A DNA stretch of 64,000 nt from Mycocentrospora acerina. Lineage: Eukaryota; Ascomycota; Dothideomycetes; Pleosporales. Below, piece after piece: positions 53,820-64,000 of this stretch (its first letter is position 1; each line of letters opens with the position of its first letter). A program made the position numbers and the translations under genes. The stretch lies in the NCBI GenBank assembly GCA_022701365.1, contig JAKUHH010000167.1:310001-374000 (forward strand). Direction: 5' to 3'. A model generated the notes under the pieces. The model had not been told where the DNA came from, did not search any database, and was given only the letters and a program-made list of their open reading frames with translations.

Positions 53820-56800
53820 ATGGCCCACGTTTTGTCTCTTCTACCTGGTAGCCCACTCAAACGCTCCTTCAGTGACAACCCTTACCTCCGGCCATACTCC
53901 CCTTTGAAAGAGTCTTTTCTGAACCCAATATACGGTATTGCAGCTCGCAACACATCCGAATGCTCACTCTACCCTCTTCGGTCAGACCAAAAAGGAGATT
54001 GGCCCTGTGGAAACGAAAACAATCCGCCATTGACCTCTCAATCCTTACTCAATCTTGTATCAGACAGCGATAACTACCATCTTGGTACAAAAAGTGTTGA
54101 CAGCGGTCCCCGCAAACGAACTTGTGGCATCAGTAGATCGCCTCCAGTCTTCTCGCCTCCAGTGACTGCACCATCAAATCCATATTCAATAGGGACCAAA
54201 GAAGATGGACATGCTACAGAGCCTTCTGAAAATAGCGGCAGCTTAGCAGGTGATAGGGACACTGATAATGAGATCAATCTCGAAAAGGCAGACTTGTTCA
54301 ATCTCTATGAAGCCATAGACGTCCCTCTCCCAGATATCCACTTCTCCGATAACACAGGGAATCCTTCCATTGAAAAACCAAACTTAACTCCGGTCGCGGT
54401 TCAAACAGATTCGCAGCCATTTCGGCGATGGATGACTACTTTGCGACGTCGACACGCCCAACGGCAGAAAGAACATATGGCCGTGTCTCCTCGACTATCA
54501 TTCGACATTGCAGATGGTACCGTCACTGTATTTCCGGCACTTTCTATGCGCCAGCCCTCTGTACGCAGAACATCAGAGTCCATGTCGTCCTCTATGGGCT
54601 GTGTGACTGCCATCAAGTCTGCATCTATAACTATTGCAAGCATGAGCATTGTTCCGCACTCTGATACGGGATTTTCTGGCAATATCCGGGTCGCGAATAA
54701 AAGTAGCAATCATTCTGAGGCCCGAAAATCGATGGAGAGTCATCGCGGGATCTTAGGACCTGTTATTGACGAAAATGCCTGGCTCCGATCACTGCAACGT
54801 CGCAGAGTTGTTGAAGAGCTGGTTGCTTCAGAAGAAAGTTATATCTCAGACCTCAAGGTTTTGATCAACGTGTGTTGTTAGTAGTTCTAGTCTTCTAAGC
54901 TAACCCTCAATTTCTCAGGACTACTTCATGACTCTTACCACTTTTCCCTCTCTATCGAGCCAAACGAAATCGTCCATACAAAAAAACATATCCCAAATTC
55001 TGCAACTCCATGAGGACCTTCTCACCGAATTGCATCATGTTGTGCCTCAGGCAGAGTTTACAAAGAGTGCACAACATGAAATGTATCCTGTATCGAAAGC
55101 TAAACATATTCGTTTCCATAGCGCAGATATTGTTCCTGGGCGTTTCGCTGAACACAAAGCAGCTCGGCGACTCAGACATTCTCTTGAGATCGGCCGATCG
55201 CCAGATAGACGGCCTCGAGGTCTAGTCACTGATACCAAAACAATGGGAGACATCGCAAGGATATTCAACAAACACGTTCGTTCTATACATGTCTTTAATG
55301 AGAGGACAACTAACTAGTGACAGATGAAACGTTTCTTCACTTATGAGGAATACGGTGCACATTGGACAACAATGTCTCAAGATTTTACTACAATGTGTAG
55401 AGGACTTGATGGCTGGCAAGAGTACGAACGAGGAGTCGAGGCTCTGCAAAAGATTGTTGCGTCAGAGAATAATCGCGAATCTGGCAGCAGGAAAGCTTTA
55501 AGCTTCCCTGATTTGCTAATCAAGGTTTTTATCGCTCATGGCATAGCATGTGGGTTCAGTTTCTGACCGTGTATTTTCAGCCTATTCAGCGAGTATGCAA
55601 ATATCCATTACTTTTTGAAGATCTTTGTCGACACACTCCTGTTTACGATGATCCTGAGGCACATGCAGAGCTAGAAAAGGCTCTATTTCGATTGCAAGAG
55701 ACTATTCAAGAAGTCAACAAGGCTAAAGACGACCCAAAGACTCGTCGGTTGATCGAAATCACTTGGCAGCTTCAGGATCGGCTTGTATTCCAAGAACAGG
55801 TATGTTTGGTTCTATACTAGCCTGATATATCTCACCAGCAGCAGACAAAATCTCGAGCTCTAGTATTTCGTTTTCTTGGTCATGTCCTCCTGTGCGGTGT
55901 GCTTCATGTCGCTTATCAAACTCCTGAACGTGTCAAAGGACAATACATGGTATGCGTTCTCTACAAGTCCTGTCTGGTCTTAGCAACGACAAATCGCTTT
56001 TATACGCCTTACACTGTTGTTGCACTAATTGGCCTTGCTAATAGTAGTATGGAGGAGACGGATAATGCTCGAGGTATAGAAACTGCCTGCTGACATAACC
56101 GCGTAATGACTTACTTGTACTTCCAGGTCTGCAATGCCATACCGCTGCACACACTTGGAAGATCATGTTCGAGCATGGTCATCGCTTGCATGAGATCATC
56201 TTCAGTGCATGCTCTCTATCAGAAGAGGAAGTATGGAAGAGGCACATTTGTGAACGTATCGTCTTGGAGACTAATGACTCCGTCGAGGGACAACCTGCCA
56301 CCCAAGACAATTTTGCGTTCCTATCTCTGGATATCAAATCTCTCGGCCCAGTGTTTGGATATGCTAATAGTCTTGTGCACCGCATGTCTATACATCGAGC
56401 GGCTACTCTTGGTGCGAAAACAAATATGTCACAGGTTATTATCAAGAATACGCAGGCATTGGTCTCACCAGAATCACCTCCCACATTTTCGCCTAGCATG
56501 GTTACTCGGTCGCTGTCCCACATGTCATCGAATCATATTTCAACACTGGCACCCAGGAGGGCTGAGCGCATCCGCCTTGAGACGGCTATAGAAGATATTT
56601 GGACAAAGGACGTGTTGCCCTTTCCAGGAATGTCAAATCGAAGGACAGAAAATCAGATTCGTGCTTCAGCAAACTCAGTCATGCGAAAACTCAGCATGGC
56701 GAGTATTGCCAGTAGTTTTTCTCGTCGTTCACCCAGCTTCTCTAGCGTGAGCCATTCTCGCTCAGAAGACTCGTTTGGTAGTCGTGTAAACAAAATGTCA

Positions 56801-57265
56801 CAAGGAAACTTCCAACCACGTTTAGCGAAAGACCGTCGTCCTACTCCAGCAGTCGTGGACTTTCACAATGCGCCAACTGCATTCCTTCCCACTGATTTTG
56901 AGTTAGAACACGCCAGACCCTCAAGTCGGCGCCGGCGTCTGGCAGATAGAACCATAAGTACCGAGCATTCAGCAGAGAAGTGCACACCAGCAAAGCACAA
57001 GCGTGTGCGACGTCTGTCAACACATATCAACTTACCCAGAACAGACTCAAGTGCACGTGTGACGGCGAGAAGCACCTCCTACGGGTCTAGCGTGACTGTA
57101 ATACGCAGCTCAAATTTGCCAATGGATTCTAAATGTGGCGATGGGAAGGAGAAACATAGTATAAAAGAGGCTAGAGAAGGCGGCTCAAGAGAAGGACATT
57201 CAAGCATGCAATCTTCGAAGAAGTTCCTGAAGAGTAAGAGCAGGATATTCAAATTTTGGATATGA
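53820..57265 (+). CDS. Rho guanine nucleotide exchange factor (DH, probable PH)
   Basis: Six exons: 53820-54869, 54919-55275, 55324-55524, 55581-55799, 55845-56073, 56127-57265 (1,064 residues). The N-terminal ~320 residues are Ser/Pro-rich and probably disordered. The DH domain begins about residue 325 with RRRVVEELVASEESYISDLK (CR1); CR3 is split by intron 3: FPDLLIK joined to PIQRVCKYPLLFEDL, the most conserved DH helix. A loop of about 50 basic residues interrupts the DH fold in exon 2. Exons 5 and 6 carry a PH-like domain (FRFLGHVLLCGVLHVAYQ, YMVCVLYKSCLVLAT, then HTAAHTWKIMFEHGHRLHEI). The C-terminal 330 residues are Ser/Arg-rich and end in SKKFLKSKSRIFKFWI, a basic and hydrophobic tail that may bind membranes. 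Substrate is unknown; a Rho or Cdc42 family GTPase is likely. Confidence 0.92.
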
Positions 57266-58102
57266 TATTCAAGCCGTGCATTGGATTCAAGAGGCGAGTT
57301 TTTACATTTCTCTAAGCAACGACATACTTCAATCTTGTGTTGGTGAAAGCCAGCGTCACGGTCGGATATTACGAAGTCGGGCGAATGGCACGCTCTATTT
57401 TTGCAAAAAGCAACACAAATGGGGAGTATGAATTTGTGAAATGTGCATTTGCACCTGACGTAGGCAAAGAGAGAATACGGCCATAGTTAGTAGGATGTGG
57501 TACTGGCGGGTCATTCAGGTGTTACTGCAAGGCACACCCGCGTGCCACGTCGACGATTGGAGCTGGAGACAGACCAGGAATGACGTCATCGAATCAATTG
57601 GGCACGCGACCGCACGCGTTTTGCGTTCGCTCGTGCGTTTGGATAGTCCTAATGCAATCATAGTTGCATTGCAAGTCTGTGCTTACATTGAGGATATCTG
57701 GCAGCTTTGCCTCGAAGTTGAAGATCAGTGTAGAACGATATTGCAGTGAGGCACGAGAGTTGACAGTTGAAATTCACAACCTCGGGTTTTTCACCAACAT
57801 ATCAATAGGGGCCTGACGATCGCGTGTTTCATTCAGAGCCTCATTACGCCTCCGATCATTAGAGGGTAACGGCATAACACGCCCCATTATGCAACGTTGG
57901 CAAACCTGGAGCAAGTATGCACTTGGCATGACGTAGTGGGTGGCCCAAGCTCCTTTTTGTAGCTAAATAGCCCCTCCCAAGCTCACCTCATGACCCCTCC
58001 ATTACATCTTTCACACCAAACCACACACAATCTACAGCCTGAATTCTCTCTCAGAGGCGTCTAAACTCTTACTTTTCAATTTAAATTACCAACACACACA
58101 CA
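57266..58102. promoter_or_regulatory. 5' region of the Rtc3-like gene
   Basis: Holds three stress-element-like cores: AGGGG at 57807-57811 and CCCCT at 57971-57975 and 57994-57998. A frame of 84 codons at 57495-57749 has no recognisable features. Pyrimidine-rich near the start of the gene. Confidence 0.4.
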
Positions 58103-58728
58103 ATGGCCCGCGGAAACGATAGTCAGGTCAAGGTCCACTACCAGGGCAAGGACGAGGACTTTATCATCTTTGTTGATGATGCCGAGTCTGTGAAGAAGTG
58201 GAAGGAGGACCCCAGCATTCCCCTCGCACAGGTTGTTAGCGGGTTCAAGGTCTTCGTCACAGACAAGTGAGTTTTCCCGTGTAGTTCTTGGAAGTACACA
58301 GGTGAGCTATGGTGACGGCTGGAAATTTCAGCTTCAGAATGGAAGCTACTTAAACCACCACCCTATCTACCTGTGTACTGTATGATATTTTTCGTCATAC
58401 TTGGATAGAATCTCGACACCTTCAATGGGAGCATCATGGCTAATCATCATGGCAGGCATGGTAACCAGGGTATCCTCAACACAGCCGCGAACAGCACACT
58501 GGAGAACGAGTTTGGAACACACAATGAGGATGAGGTTCTGAAGCTGATCCTAAAGAAGGGTAGCATCTCACATTCCGAAGTACGCATATGCCCTCTTCTG
58601 CTCAACCCATACCTCATGTTCCTACACGGCTGCACTACTTATTACTTAACGGATTGCTGATGTTTATACAGAACTCCGAGCGCCAGGGTGACACCAACAT
58701 TACCAAGGGTGGAACTGTTGCCCACTAA
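58103..58728 (+). CDS. RTC3: Rtc3/YHR087W-like protein with a lone SBDS N-terminal domain
   Basis: Exons 58103-58266, 58456-58579 and 58672-58728 (114 residues) with introns of 189 and 92 bp. MARGNDSQVKVHYQGKDEDF opens the protein; then DAESVKKWKEDPSIPLAQVV, GFKVFVTDKHGNQGILNTAA, LENEFGTHNEDEVLKLILKK and the Gly/Thr tail ending TVAH. This is the single-domain SBDS-type protein of fungi, related to the N-terminal domain of the ribosome maturation factor SBDS. The yeast protein is linked to RNA metabolism and is stress-induced; its exact role is not settled. The acceptor at 58455 was picked because it restores KHGNQG. Stress-element-like cores lie upstream. Confidence 0.93.
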
Positions 58729-59429
58729 ATAGCTTTGGCTTCGACTTGAGCATGATCTCACAAGTATAAAGGGTGATGTCAGGCCTGAAAGATTGGCTGG
58801 CGATAACCGGGTACGGTGGGCAGGCGGTAGCCTCTGCTAAAACGCGAGGACGTCTTAATTCAATGACAAAGAAGATCAAAATAAATGAATCATGACAAAC
58901 TTTACTGATGCGTGCGACGTGCGGTCATGTGTGCGCTATGCGTGATCAATCAAATGAAGGTGCCGTAAGTCCGATATGTATGGCTTTTACCATCATATGA
59001 GGCATTAAGTTCAGTTGGCGAGGTAGGAAGTGAAACTAGCTGTTAAAACTTTCACTATGCACGTTAATATTTTACTACCATTCCGCTCCGTGCTAAAATA
59101 TCCTAGCTTCTGACTAACGCAAAGGTAAGATACATCTGACTCTCGGCTGCAGTGCGTGTGGATATTGTCATATTTAACCGGCGGTCGCTGGTTCGCAACA
59201 CGTGTGTGTGTGCCTGGGCTAAATGCTGACAATGCGAGACGTACTCACCATTACACTTAGCCAAGTATAAGCGATATATAGATGCGTTATAAGCCACGTG
59301 AAAACAAAGCTTCTGATTCGGGAACGTTGGTCATTTAATCTACTCCGTTATTCTTACCGAACTTCATTCAGGCACTCGCATGCGGGCAACTCCTCCGGAG
59401 AAGTACCTTGATGCATGGATGGGGAAAAT

Positions 59430-59465
59430 CTAGTAATTACTAAGTAACTTGTTAGTAATTACTAG
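59430..59465. repeat. Perfect inverted repeat, 14-bp arms, 8-base loop
   Basis: Arms at 59430-59443 and 59452-59465 are exact reverse complements, and each contains the palindrome TAGTAATTACTA. Looser copies (TTAGTAATTGCTAA near 59499, TTAGTAAC near 59554, TTACTAACTTACTAG near 59568) follow within 130 bp. Confidence 0.85.
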
Positions 59466-60001
59466 CCACAGACGTTATTTGCATATGGTTTAGCATATTA
59501 GTAATTGCTAAATTACTGGATTTCACCTGTATAGGTTTAGAGAGTTAGTAACTATTTAACTTTTTCATTACTAACTTACTAGTTTATGCTTTACCAGGAA
59601 CTCCTAGCGCTATATGACTTTGCACTACTCCATCGGGAAAGGTACGAGCCCTCTGAATCGCAACCGGAGATTAGGAAGATTTTACCGCACCGAGATTAGA
59701 TTATATTGCTCCGACTCTGCTCACCAGGACGGTGAGACGGCGGTCTAGAGGCTTCGAGGCCTGCGGCATTCTCAAGGTATAGTAGTGAGTTCTTTGTTTG
59801 AAGCTTCACGATGCGCAAAAAGGGAATAAACAAGCACATTTGGGAAGGTGGGCTGTAGGGATATGGTTAGCAAATATTAGTTGGGAATAAACGATCTTGA
59901 AAGAGTAAAGGCGTGTACGGCATAACAACGGCGTGCAAAATGTTATATGACGGATACTATGGGGGACCGGACATAGCGTATACCTCTATAACCCATTCGC
60001 G

Positions 60002-60008
60002 TATATAG
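60002..60008 (+). promoter_or_regulatory. TATA box candidate of the GH45 gene
   Basis: TATATAG, 87-93 bp upstream of the ATG, a usual distance for a fungal gene with a short leader. Confidence 0.4.
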
Positions 60009-60094
60009 CTGGGGTCATTGTAACAATAGTTTTGATATTCTGCTTCCTCTATACCAGATAGTTCCTCATACTTACCAATAACCGTTTATACACC

Positions 60095-60885
60095 ATGCTT
60101 TTTCTCAATCAGCTCACCGTGCTCGCACTCGTGGGAGCATCAGCTGTCAGCGCGCAAACGAAGAACGGGAAAACGACCAGATACTGGGACTGCTGCAAGG
60201 GATCCTGTGGATGGCCTGGCAAGGCAAATGTCATCCAGCCTATTCGCAGCTGCGATAAATCAGACAACCCCCTTGCAGATATGAACACACAGAGTGCCTG
60301 TGGAGGTGGTCAGGCACACATGTGCACCGATCAAAGCCCTTGGGCAGTGAACACCAATTTGGCATACGGATACGGCGCCGTGAAGCTCGCAGGCGGAAAC
60401 GAAGCGTCTTGGTGTTGCGCGTGTTATGAGTGCGTATTCTTCTTCCCTCAACCATAGTATTCTGCTAACAACTCCCGCCCCTAGACTGACGTTCACCTCC
60501 GGACCCGTCGCTGGCAAGAAGATGATTTTGCAAGCCACCAACACTGGTTCAGGTGAGTTTTCTATGCATAAATTTTATGAAATAAACGCTGACTCCTGTA
60601 CCTTTAGATCTCGGCGAAAACCACTTCGACATTGCAATGCCCGGTGGCGGTGTAGGATTGTTCAACGCATGCACCAACCAGTGGGGAGCGCCGCCGCAAG
60701 GTTGGGGCCAGCAGTATGGTGGTATCTCGTCAAGGTCGCAGTGTGACTCTTTCCCGCAGAAACTGAAGGCCGGATGCTACTGGAGGTTTGACTGGTTCAT
60801 GGGTGCGGATAACCCTGATGTGACATTCAGGGAGGTGACTTGCCCCAAGGCGATTACGGACAAGACGGGATGTGTGAGGAGGTAG
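60095..60885 (+). CDS. Secreted GH45 endo-beta-1,4-glucanase
   Basis: Exons 60095-60429, 60485-60552 and 60608-60885 (226 residues), two 55-bp introns. The signal peptide MLFLNQLTVLALVGASAVSA is probably cleaved near residue 20. The catalytic domain follows directly: TTRYWDCCKGSCGWPGKA has the first catalytic Asp (YWD) and the GH45 signature, WCCACYELTF continues over intron 1, and NHFDIAMPGGGVGLFNAC holds the second catalytic Asp (HFD). Cys content fits the usual disulfides of GH45. There is no cellulose-binding module or linker; the protein is a bare catalytic domain of the usual size (about 205 residues mature). It should cut cellulose by inversion outside the cell, as used in plant cell-wall breakdown. 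Confidence 0.96.
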
Positions 60886-62134
60886 AGATTGGCTACAGGT
60901 ATTAGACACTCGTGAAACGTGAAAAAGACTTTAAATGATTGGAAAAACTATTATTACTTTAGACACTGTTACTTTGGTTTACCCAAACTGCAAACTTGTT
61001 GTGATTGGATGTAGACGCTGTTGCTGCCACAATTTTGGGGTTGACTATCTCTTGCTTTTACTACTCTGTTCGATCGAAAACGAGGAAGGAAAGAGTGTGA
61101 ATGATAGAGCTGTGAAGGCTGGGTTTCCATAAAGAGATATCGAGAGAACACTGCGTTACCTGGTAGAATTTTGAGCTACGTGACCTATCGATACCTCTCA
61201 GTTCGTTCTTAAATGACCAGGCTAATCAAGTCCTGGTTCTGTTCTGTTGTCGCCAAAGCTCTTTCCCAGATACATATGAGAATAAAGTATAGGTCATATT
61301 TCACACCTGCAATGGCTCAACGAGAGAAACGGCCCAACTTGCTCATAATTGATCTGTGCTTGAAGAATGCACAAATAAGCAATCAGTGCTGATGAAAAAT
61401 GTATGAGCAAACACCACATTTGTGAACATGAACACAGAATGATGCGCGATTAATGTGATGATGATGATGAATGAAAAAAAGGGTCCAAAAAGCTCAACGG
61501 TTAGTGGATCTGCAGATAGCACCCGTCAAATCTATCTGAAACACGCTGACGTCCGCCAAGAAAAGTAAGCACATCCTGCGACTCCAGCCTGGCAATTGTG
61601 GCTTGCACATCAAGCTGTCGAGACCACTTCATCGACGAGTCCCTTGTATTTAAGACCCTTGCTTGACCAGTTCTCCCGCAGAGTGGCATTTCCAAATTCC
61701 CATGCGTCGTTTGATGCTGATTGTGAGCACTGCTGCTGCTCGGCGTATTGCGTCGGTGCCGAACCCAACGCATGACATCGTATCAACTAGATCAGCTCGA
61801 GCGGAGGCATAGATCATCCGCGTCGCTAAGAGTTACATGATGATCGTCAATTGGTGCTTCGCTCTTGAAGGCTGACTGACCCCCCTCTCTCCGAACTGCA
61901 CTCCTGCAGCCAACACTCTTTGAATATAGCGCCCTCGCAGTTCCGGTAGACATTTGCAATTACCTCCTCCCTTCCCGCAAGAGCAAACGCTGTCACTTTT
62001 GATGGCTTTGTGGACTTTGCTACACTTTCTTTTCCGCGCCAATCTTTAGCAAAACAGCGCTTTTGTTCTTCATTCCTTTGTTCTCTCGATTCTTTGGTTT
62101 TGGCTGAGCCTTACCTATCATAGCTGCTATTAAT
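60886..62134. other. Intergenic region
   Basis: 1.25 kb, no supported gene. A minus-strand frame at 61833-62042 (69 residues) has a Cys-rich patch (SVCSCGKGGGNCKC) but no further support. GATGAT repeat near 61458-61471. Confidence 0.45.
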
Positions 62135-63559
62135 ATGCCTCACCCCGCTTTTCTCTGTCGTCTCCTGTTTGTGGCAATTTTGTCAGTCTCCATCATCAAT
62201 ATCTTCACTGGCATTGGCACGCCATCATTGTTTCTTAGCGATGCTAAACCCTCGCCGCCCCAAAGCGAGGACATCATTTGTCCGACATCCGAAGTAGCCG
62301 ACGACGTCTTGGTTGTGCTGCGCACAGGAGCCACAGAGTCAAGAGAAAAGTTGCCGATACACTTCCGCACAACACTAAGATGTGTGCCGCATTTTGCCGT
62401 CTTCTCAGACTGGGACGAGGAGATTGAGGGACACCACGTGGAGAACGTTCTTGAAGGCGTGAGTCATGATACAAGAGAGGGAGAGGATTTCAAATTGTAC
62501 CATCATCTCCAAGAGCATGGACGACAGGGACTGGAGAGCCAGAAGGTCATCACTGCGCTTTCGGGTTCGTCGAAGGGTGACTATCTGCAAACAGACAAAG
62601 CAGGGTGGAGGCTCGATAAGTGGAAGTTCCTACCTATGATCGACCGCGCATACGAGAAGAAGAAGGATGCGAAATGGTACGTATTCATCGAAGCGGATAC
62701 ATATCTTGGATGGAACAACCTTCTCGAATACCTCAGCACCTTCGACAACAGCAAGCCCTACTACATCGGCAAACACCTCTACATAAACGGCGTAGAGTTT
62801 GGCTACGGCGGCGCCGGCTTCGTGCTCTCCAACCCAGCCATGCGCAAAGTCATCGACCAACGCTCCACCCGCATCTCCGACTACGAAGATTTCACCCAGA
62901 AAAACTGGGTCGGCGAGGCCGGGCTAGGGAAAGTTCTCGAAGACGTCAAAGTTCCGCTGCACCGTGCATTCCCACACTTCCAGGGCGACTCCCCCGCGAC
63001 CCTCGACCCTGCCACGTCAAAAATAGATCGCGACCTCTGGTGCTACCCAACCATAACCTACCACCACGTGTCGTCGGCGGAAATCGCCGAGCTCTGGAAT
63101 TTCGAGCAAGAATGGCTGCGCTGGCACGGACAAGACGTGCTCCTCCGCCACCGAGACGTCTTCACCGAGCTCATCCGCCCCAAGATTGCGCACCAAATCC
63201 CCTTTTGGGATAACATGTCCGCGGACAAGGAGTACAATGGACACGACCACTCCATATCGTCCAACACTTTCGAAAGCAATGCCTGGAAGTCATTTGATCA
63301 CTGTCGTGCGCTATGCGATAGCCAGAACGATTGCAAGCAGTTTTCCTTTGATGCGGGAAGTTGCGGGGTTTCGTATACGTTTCGATTAGGGTTTGCGAGG
63401 CCAGGGGAGAGAGTCACGAGTGGATGGATGTTGGATAGGGTGGATGAATTGTTTATGGGGTTGGAGGATAAGTGTGGGGTAAGGGATTGGTTTTCGCCGC
63501 AGCAAGAAGGGGGAAAGGCGGTGGCGGCAGAGAAGATGAGGAGAAAGAGAGGACTGTGA
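62135..63559 (+). CDS. GT31-like type II membrane glycosyltransferase
   Basis: Intronless, 474 residues. A short cytosolic N-terminus is followed by a signal anchor (LCRLLFVAILSVSIINIFTG, about 8-27), so the enzyme should face the Golgi lumen. The family marks are DVLVVLRTGATESREKLPIH at the start of the domain, DKWKFLPMIDRAYEKK, and the metal-binding DxD-type motif in WYVFIEADTYLGWNNLLEYL (EAD in place of DDD), then KPYYIGKHLYINGVEFGYGG and AGFVLSNPAMRKV (the GGAGF block). This is the fungal GT31 group related to beta-1,3-galactosyltransferase and C1GalT/Fringe-type enzymes. The C-terminal ~120 residues contain a PAN/apple-like Cys pattern (CRALCDSQNDCKQFSFD...CGVS), a possible sugar- or protein-binding add-on. 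Acceptor unknown. Confidence 0.9.
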   Translation: MPHPAFLCRLLFVAILSVSIINIFTGIGTPSLFLSDAKPSPPQSEDIICPTSEVADDVLVVLRTGATESREKLPIHFRTTLRCVPHFAVFSDWDEEIEGHHVENVLEGVSHDTREGEDFKLYHHLQEHGRQGLESQKVITALSGSSKGDYLQTDKAGWRLDKWKFLPMIDRAYEKKKDAKWYVFIEADTYLGWNNLLEYLSTFDNSKPYYIGKHLYINGVEFGYGGAGFVLSNPAMRKVIDQRSTRISDYEDFTQKNWVGEAGLGKVLEDVKVPLHRAFPHFQGDSPATLDPATSKIDRDLWCYPTITYHHVSSAEIAELWNFEQEWLRWHGQDVLLRHRDVFTELIRPKIAHQIPFWDNMSADKEYNGHDHSISSNTFESNAWKSFDHCRALCDSQNDCKQFSFDAGSCGVSYTFRLGFARPGERVTSGWMLDRVDELFMGLEDKCGVRDWFSPQQEGGKAVAAEKMRRKRGL

Positions 63560-63935
63560 GCATGCTTGGATTTGGGGGAAAGGCGGGTTCATGGCGTTCC
63601 TTGGGTGGGCTTAGATTCGAGATGTGATACCCTACAACACTCACTTGTATATTTTCCTTGGACAGATAATTAAGTAGTTCTTCAAACTTAGAGGTTTTTT
63701 TAAGTCTCGTCGTTGTTGTGAGGTTGTTGGACCTGGCTGGGATATGAGTCATGTGTATCCCCGTCAATACTACCCAACACGCCCATGACTAGCCGAGTGT
63801 GCCTTGCGCCGTATCCTCAAACAAGGTCCGAGGACAAGTCTCTAGAGCAAAACACCGATCAACAACCTATATTTGTACTATGTTGTTACGAACGAAGTAA
63901 TTGATAGTTCTTGCGTAGCAAAAACATCCCATGCC
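63560..63935. other. Intergenic region
   Basis: 3' flank of the GT31-like gene; nothing recognised. Confidence 0.4.
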
Positions 63936-64000
63936 TCACAACCCGTAACCTCTCAGCCACTTCAACTCCCTAGCGTGCCCTTCCAACGCCCTCCTCATCT
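63936..64000 (-). CDS. Possible C-terminal end of a minus-strand gene running off the window
   Basis: The last 65 bases read on the minus strand as an open frame with a charged, Leu-rich end (RALEGHARELKWLRGYGL) and then TGA at 63938-63936. Composition looks coding, but the piece is too short to be sure, and no family is recognised. Confidence 0.3.
   Translation of the reverse strand, partial: MRRALEGHARELKWLRGYGL

Larger units (their letters stand above)
58729..60094. other. Long intergenic region with an inverted-repeat cluster
   Basis: 1.4 kb without a supported gene. A cluster of TAGTAATTACTA-type palindromes lies at 59430-59590 and a TATA-like box at 60002-60008. No tRNA or other RNA gene seen. 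Confidence 0.5.

Noticed and set aside
57495..57749. 84-codon open frame with a real ATG
   Set aside because: No signal peptide, domain or splice support; it lies in the promoter region of the Rtc3-like gene and looks like chance.
61833..62042. Minus-strand 69-residue frame with a CSCGKGGGNCKC patch
   Set aside because: The Cys patch recalls copper-fist or metallothionein-like motifs, but spacing does not fit, and no exon or neighbour supports a gene.
37412..63559. Galactosaminogalactan-type biosynthetic cluster
   Set aside because: Only the GT4 synthase is present. The GH45, GT31-like and other genes to the right do not match Uge3, Agd3, Ega3 or Sph3, so no cluster is claimed.
1..64000. 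CRISPR arrays, insertion sequences, prophage or plasmid origins
   Set aside because: None seen; the window is eukaryotic and no transposase, reverse transcriptase or long terminal repeat was recognised.

Overview
The window is nuclear DNA of a filamentous ascomycete (Pezizomycotina, most likely a dothideomycete such as Pleosporales; the class is an inference). Evidence: genes are mono-exonic or carry many 45-90 bp GT-AG introns with CTAAC/CTAAT-like branch sites, polycistrons are absent, and the gene families are typical of this group (Zn2Cys6 regulator, SIT siderophore transporter, hybrid histidine kinase, GH45 cellulase, GT31). Two runs of N (26466-26681 and 37192-37391) are assembly gaps, both inside G/C homopolymers. 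Exon-intron structures were joined by hand from reading frame, splice sites and family conservation; every multi-exon model given closes in frame.

Layout. 1-3061(+): 3' part of a multi-AAA CbxX-type ATPase. 3882-4862(+): HhH-GPD-like protein. 5458-6924(-): ferroportin-like iron exporter. 7563-9250(+): mitochondrial-type AAA protein with degenerate Walker motifs. 9472-11231(+): NPR2 (TORC1 regulation). 12132-14004(+): siderophore-iron transporter with two perfect SreA-type GATA sites upstream. 14406-15368(+): TDG/Thp1 DNA glycosylase. 16404-16953(+): CYSTM microprotein, convergent with a WW-domain protein, 17332-18503(-). 20462-25308(+): seven-exon hybrid histidine kinase. 26996-28681(-): DUF7730-like protein. 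29141-31870(-): SP-RING SUMO ligase. 33162-36337(+): Boi-type SH3-SAM-PH polarity protein. About 37412-46354(-): a giant membrane glycosyltransferase (>2,870 residues) ending in a PelF-type DUF3492/GT4 module, whose 3' end is lost in the second gap. 47968-50049(+): Zn2Cys6 regulator. 50774-51704(-): Ran GTPase. 52310-53196(-): Nas2/PSMD9. 53820-57265(+): RhoGEF. 58103-58728(+): Rtc3/SBDS-domain protein. 60095-60885(+): GH45 endoglucanase. 62135-63559(+): GT31-like glycosyltransferase.

Most of the window is ordinary housekeeping and signalling content without operon logic. The themes that stand out are iron traffic (exporter and siderophore importer about 5 kb apart), surface polysaccharide (the GT4 synthase, divergent from a Zn2Cys6 regulator across a 1.6 kb promoter region), and polarity signalling (Boi and RhoGEF). 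The most notable item is the giant synthase: a single polypeptide combining an N-terminal globular domain, two membrane blocks and a PelF-like synthase, with a 36-residue glutamate tract in the catalytic domain. The two convergent intergenic regions that hold the gaps are rich in microsatellites and homopolymers and look alike.
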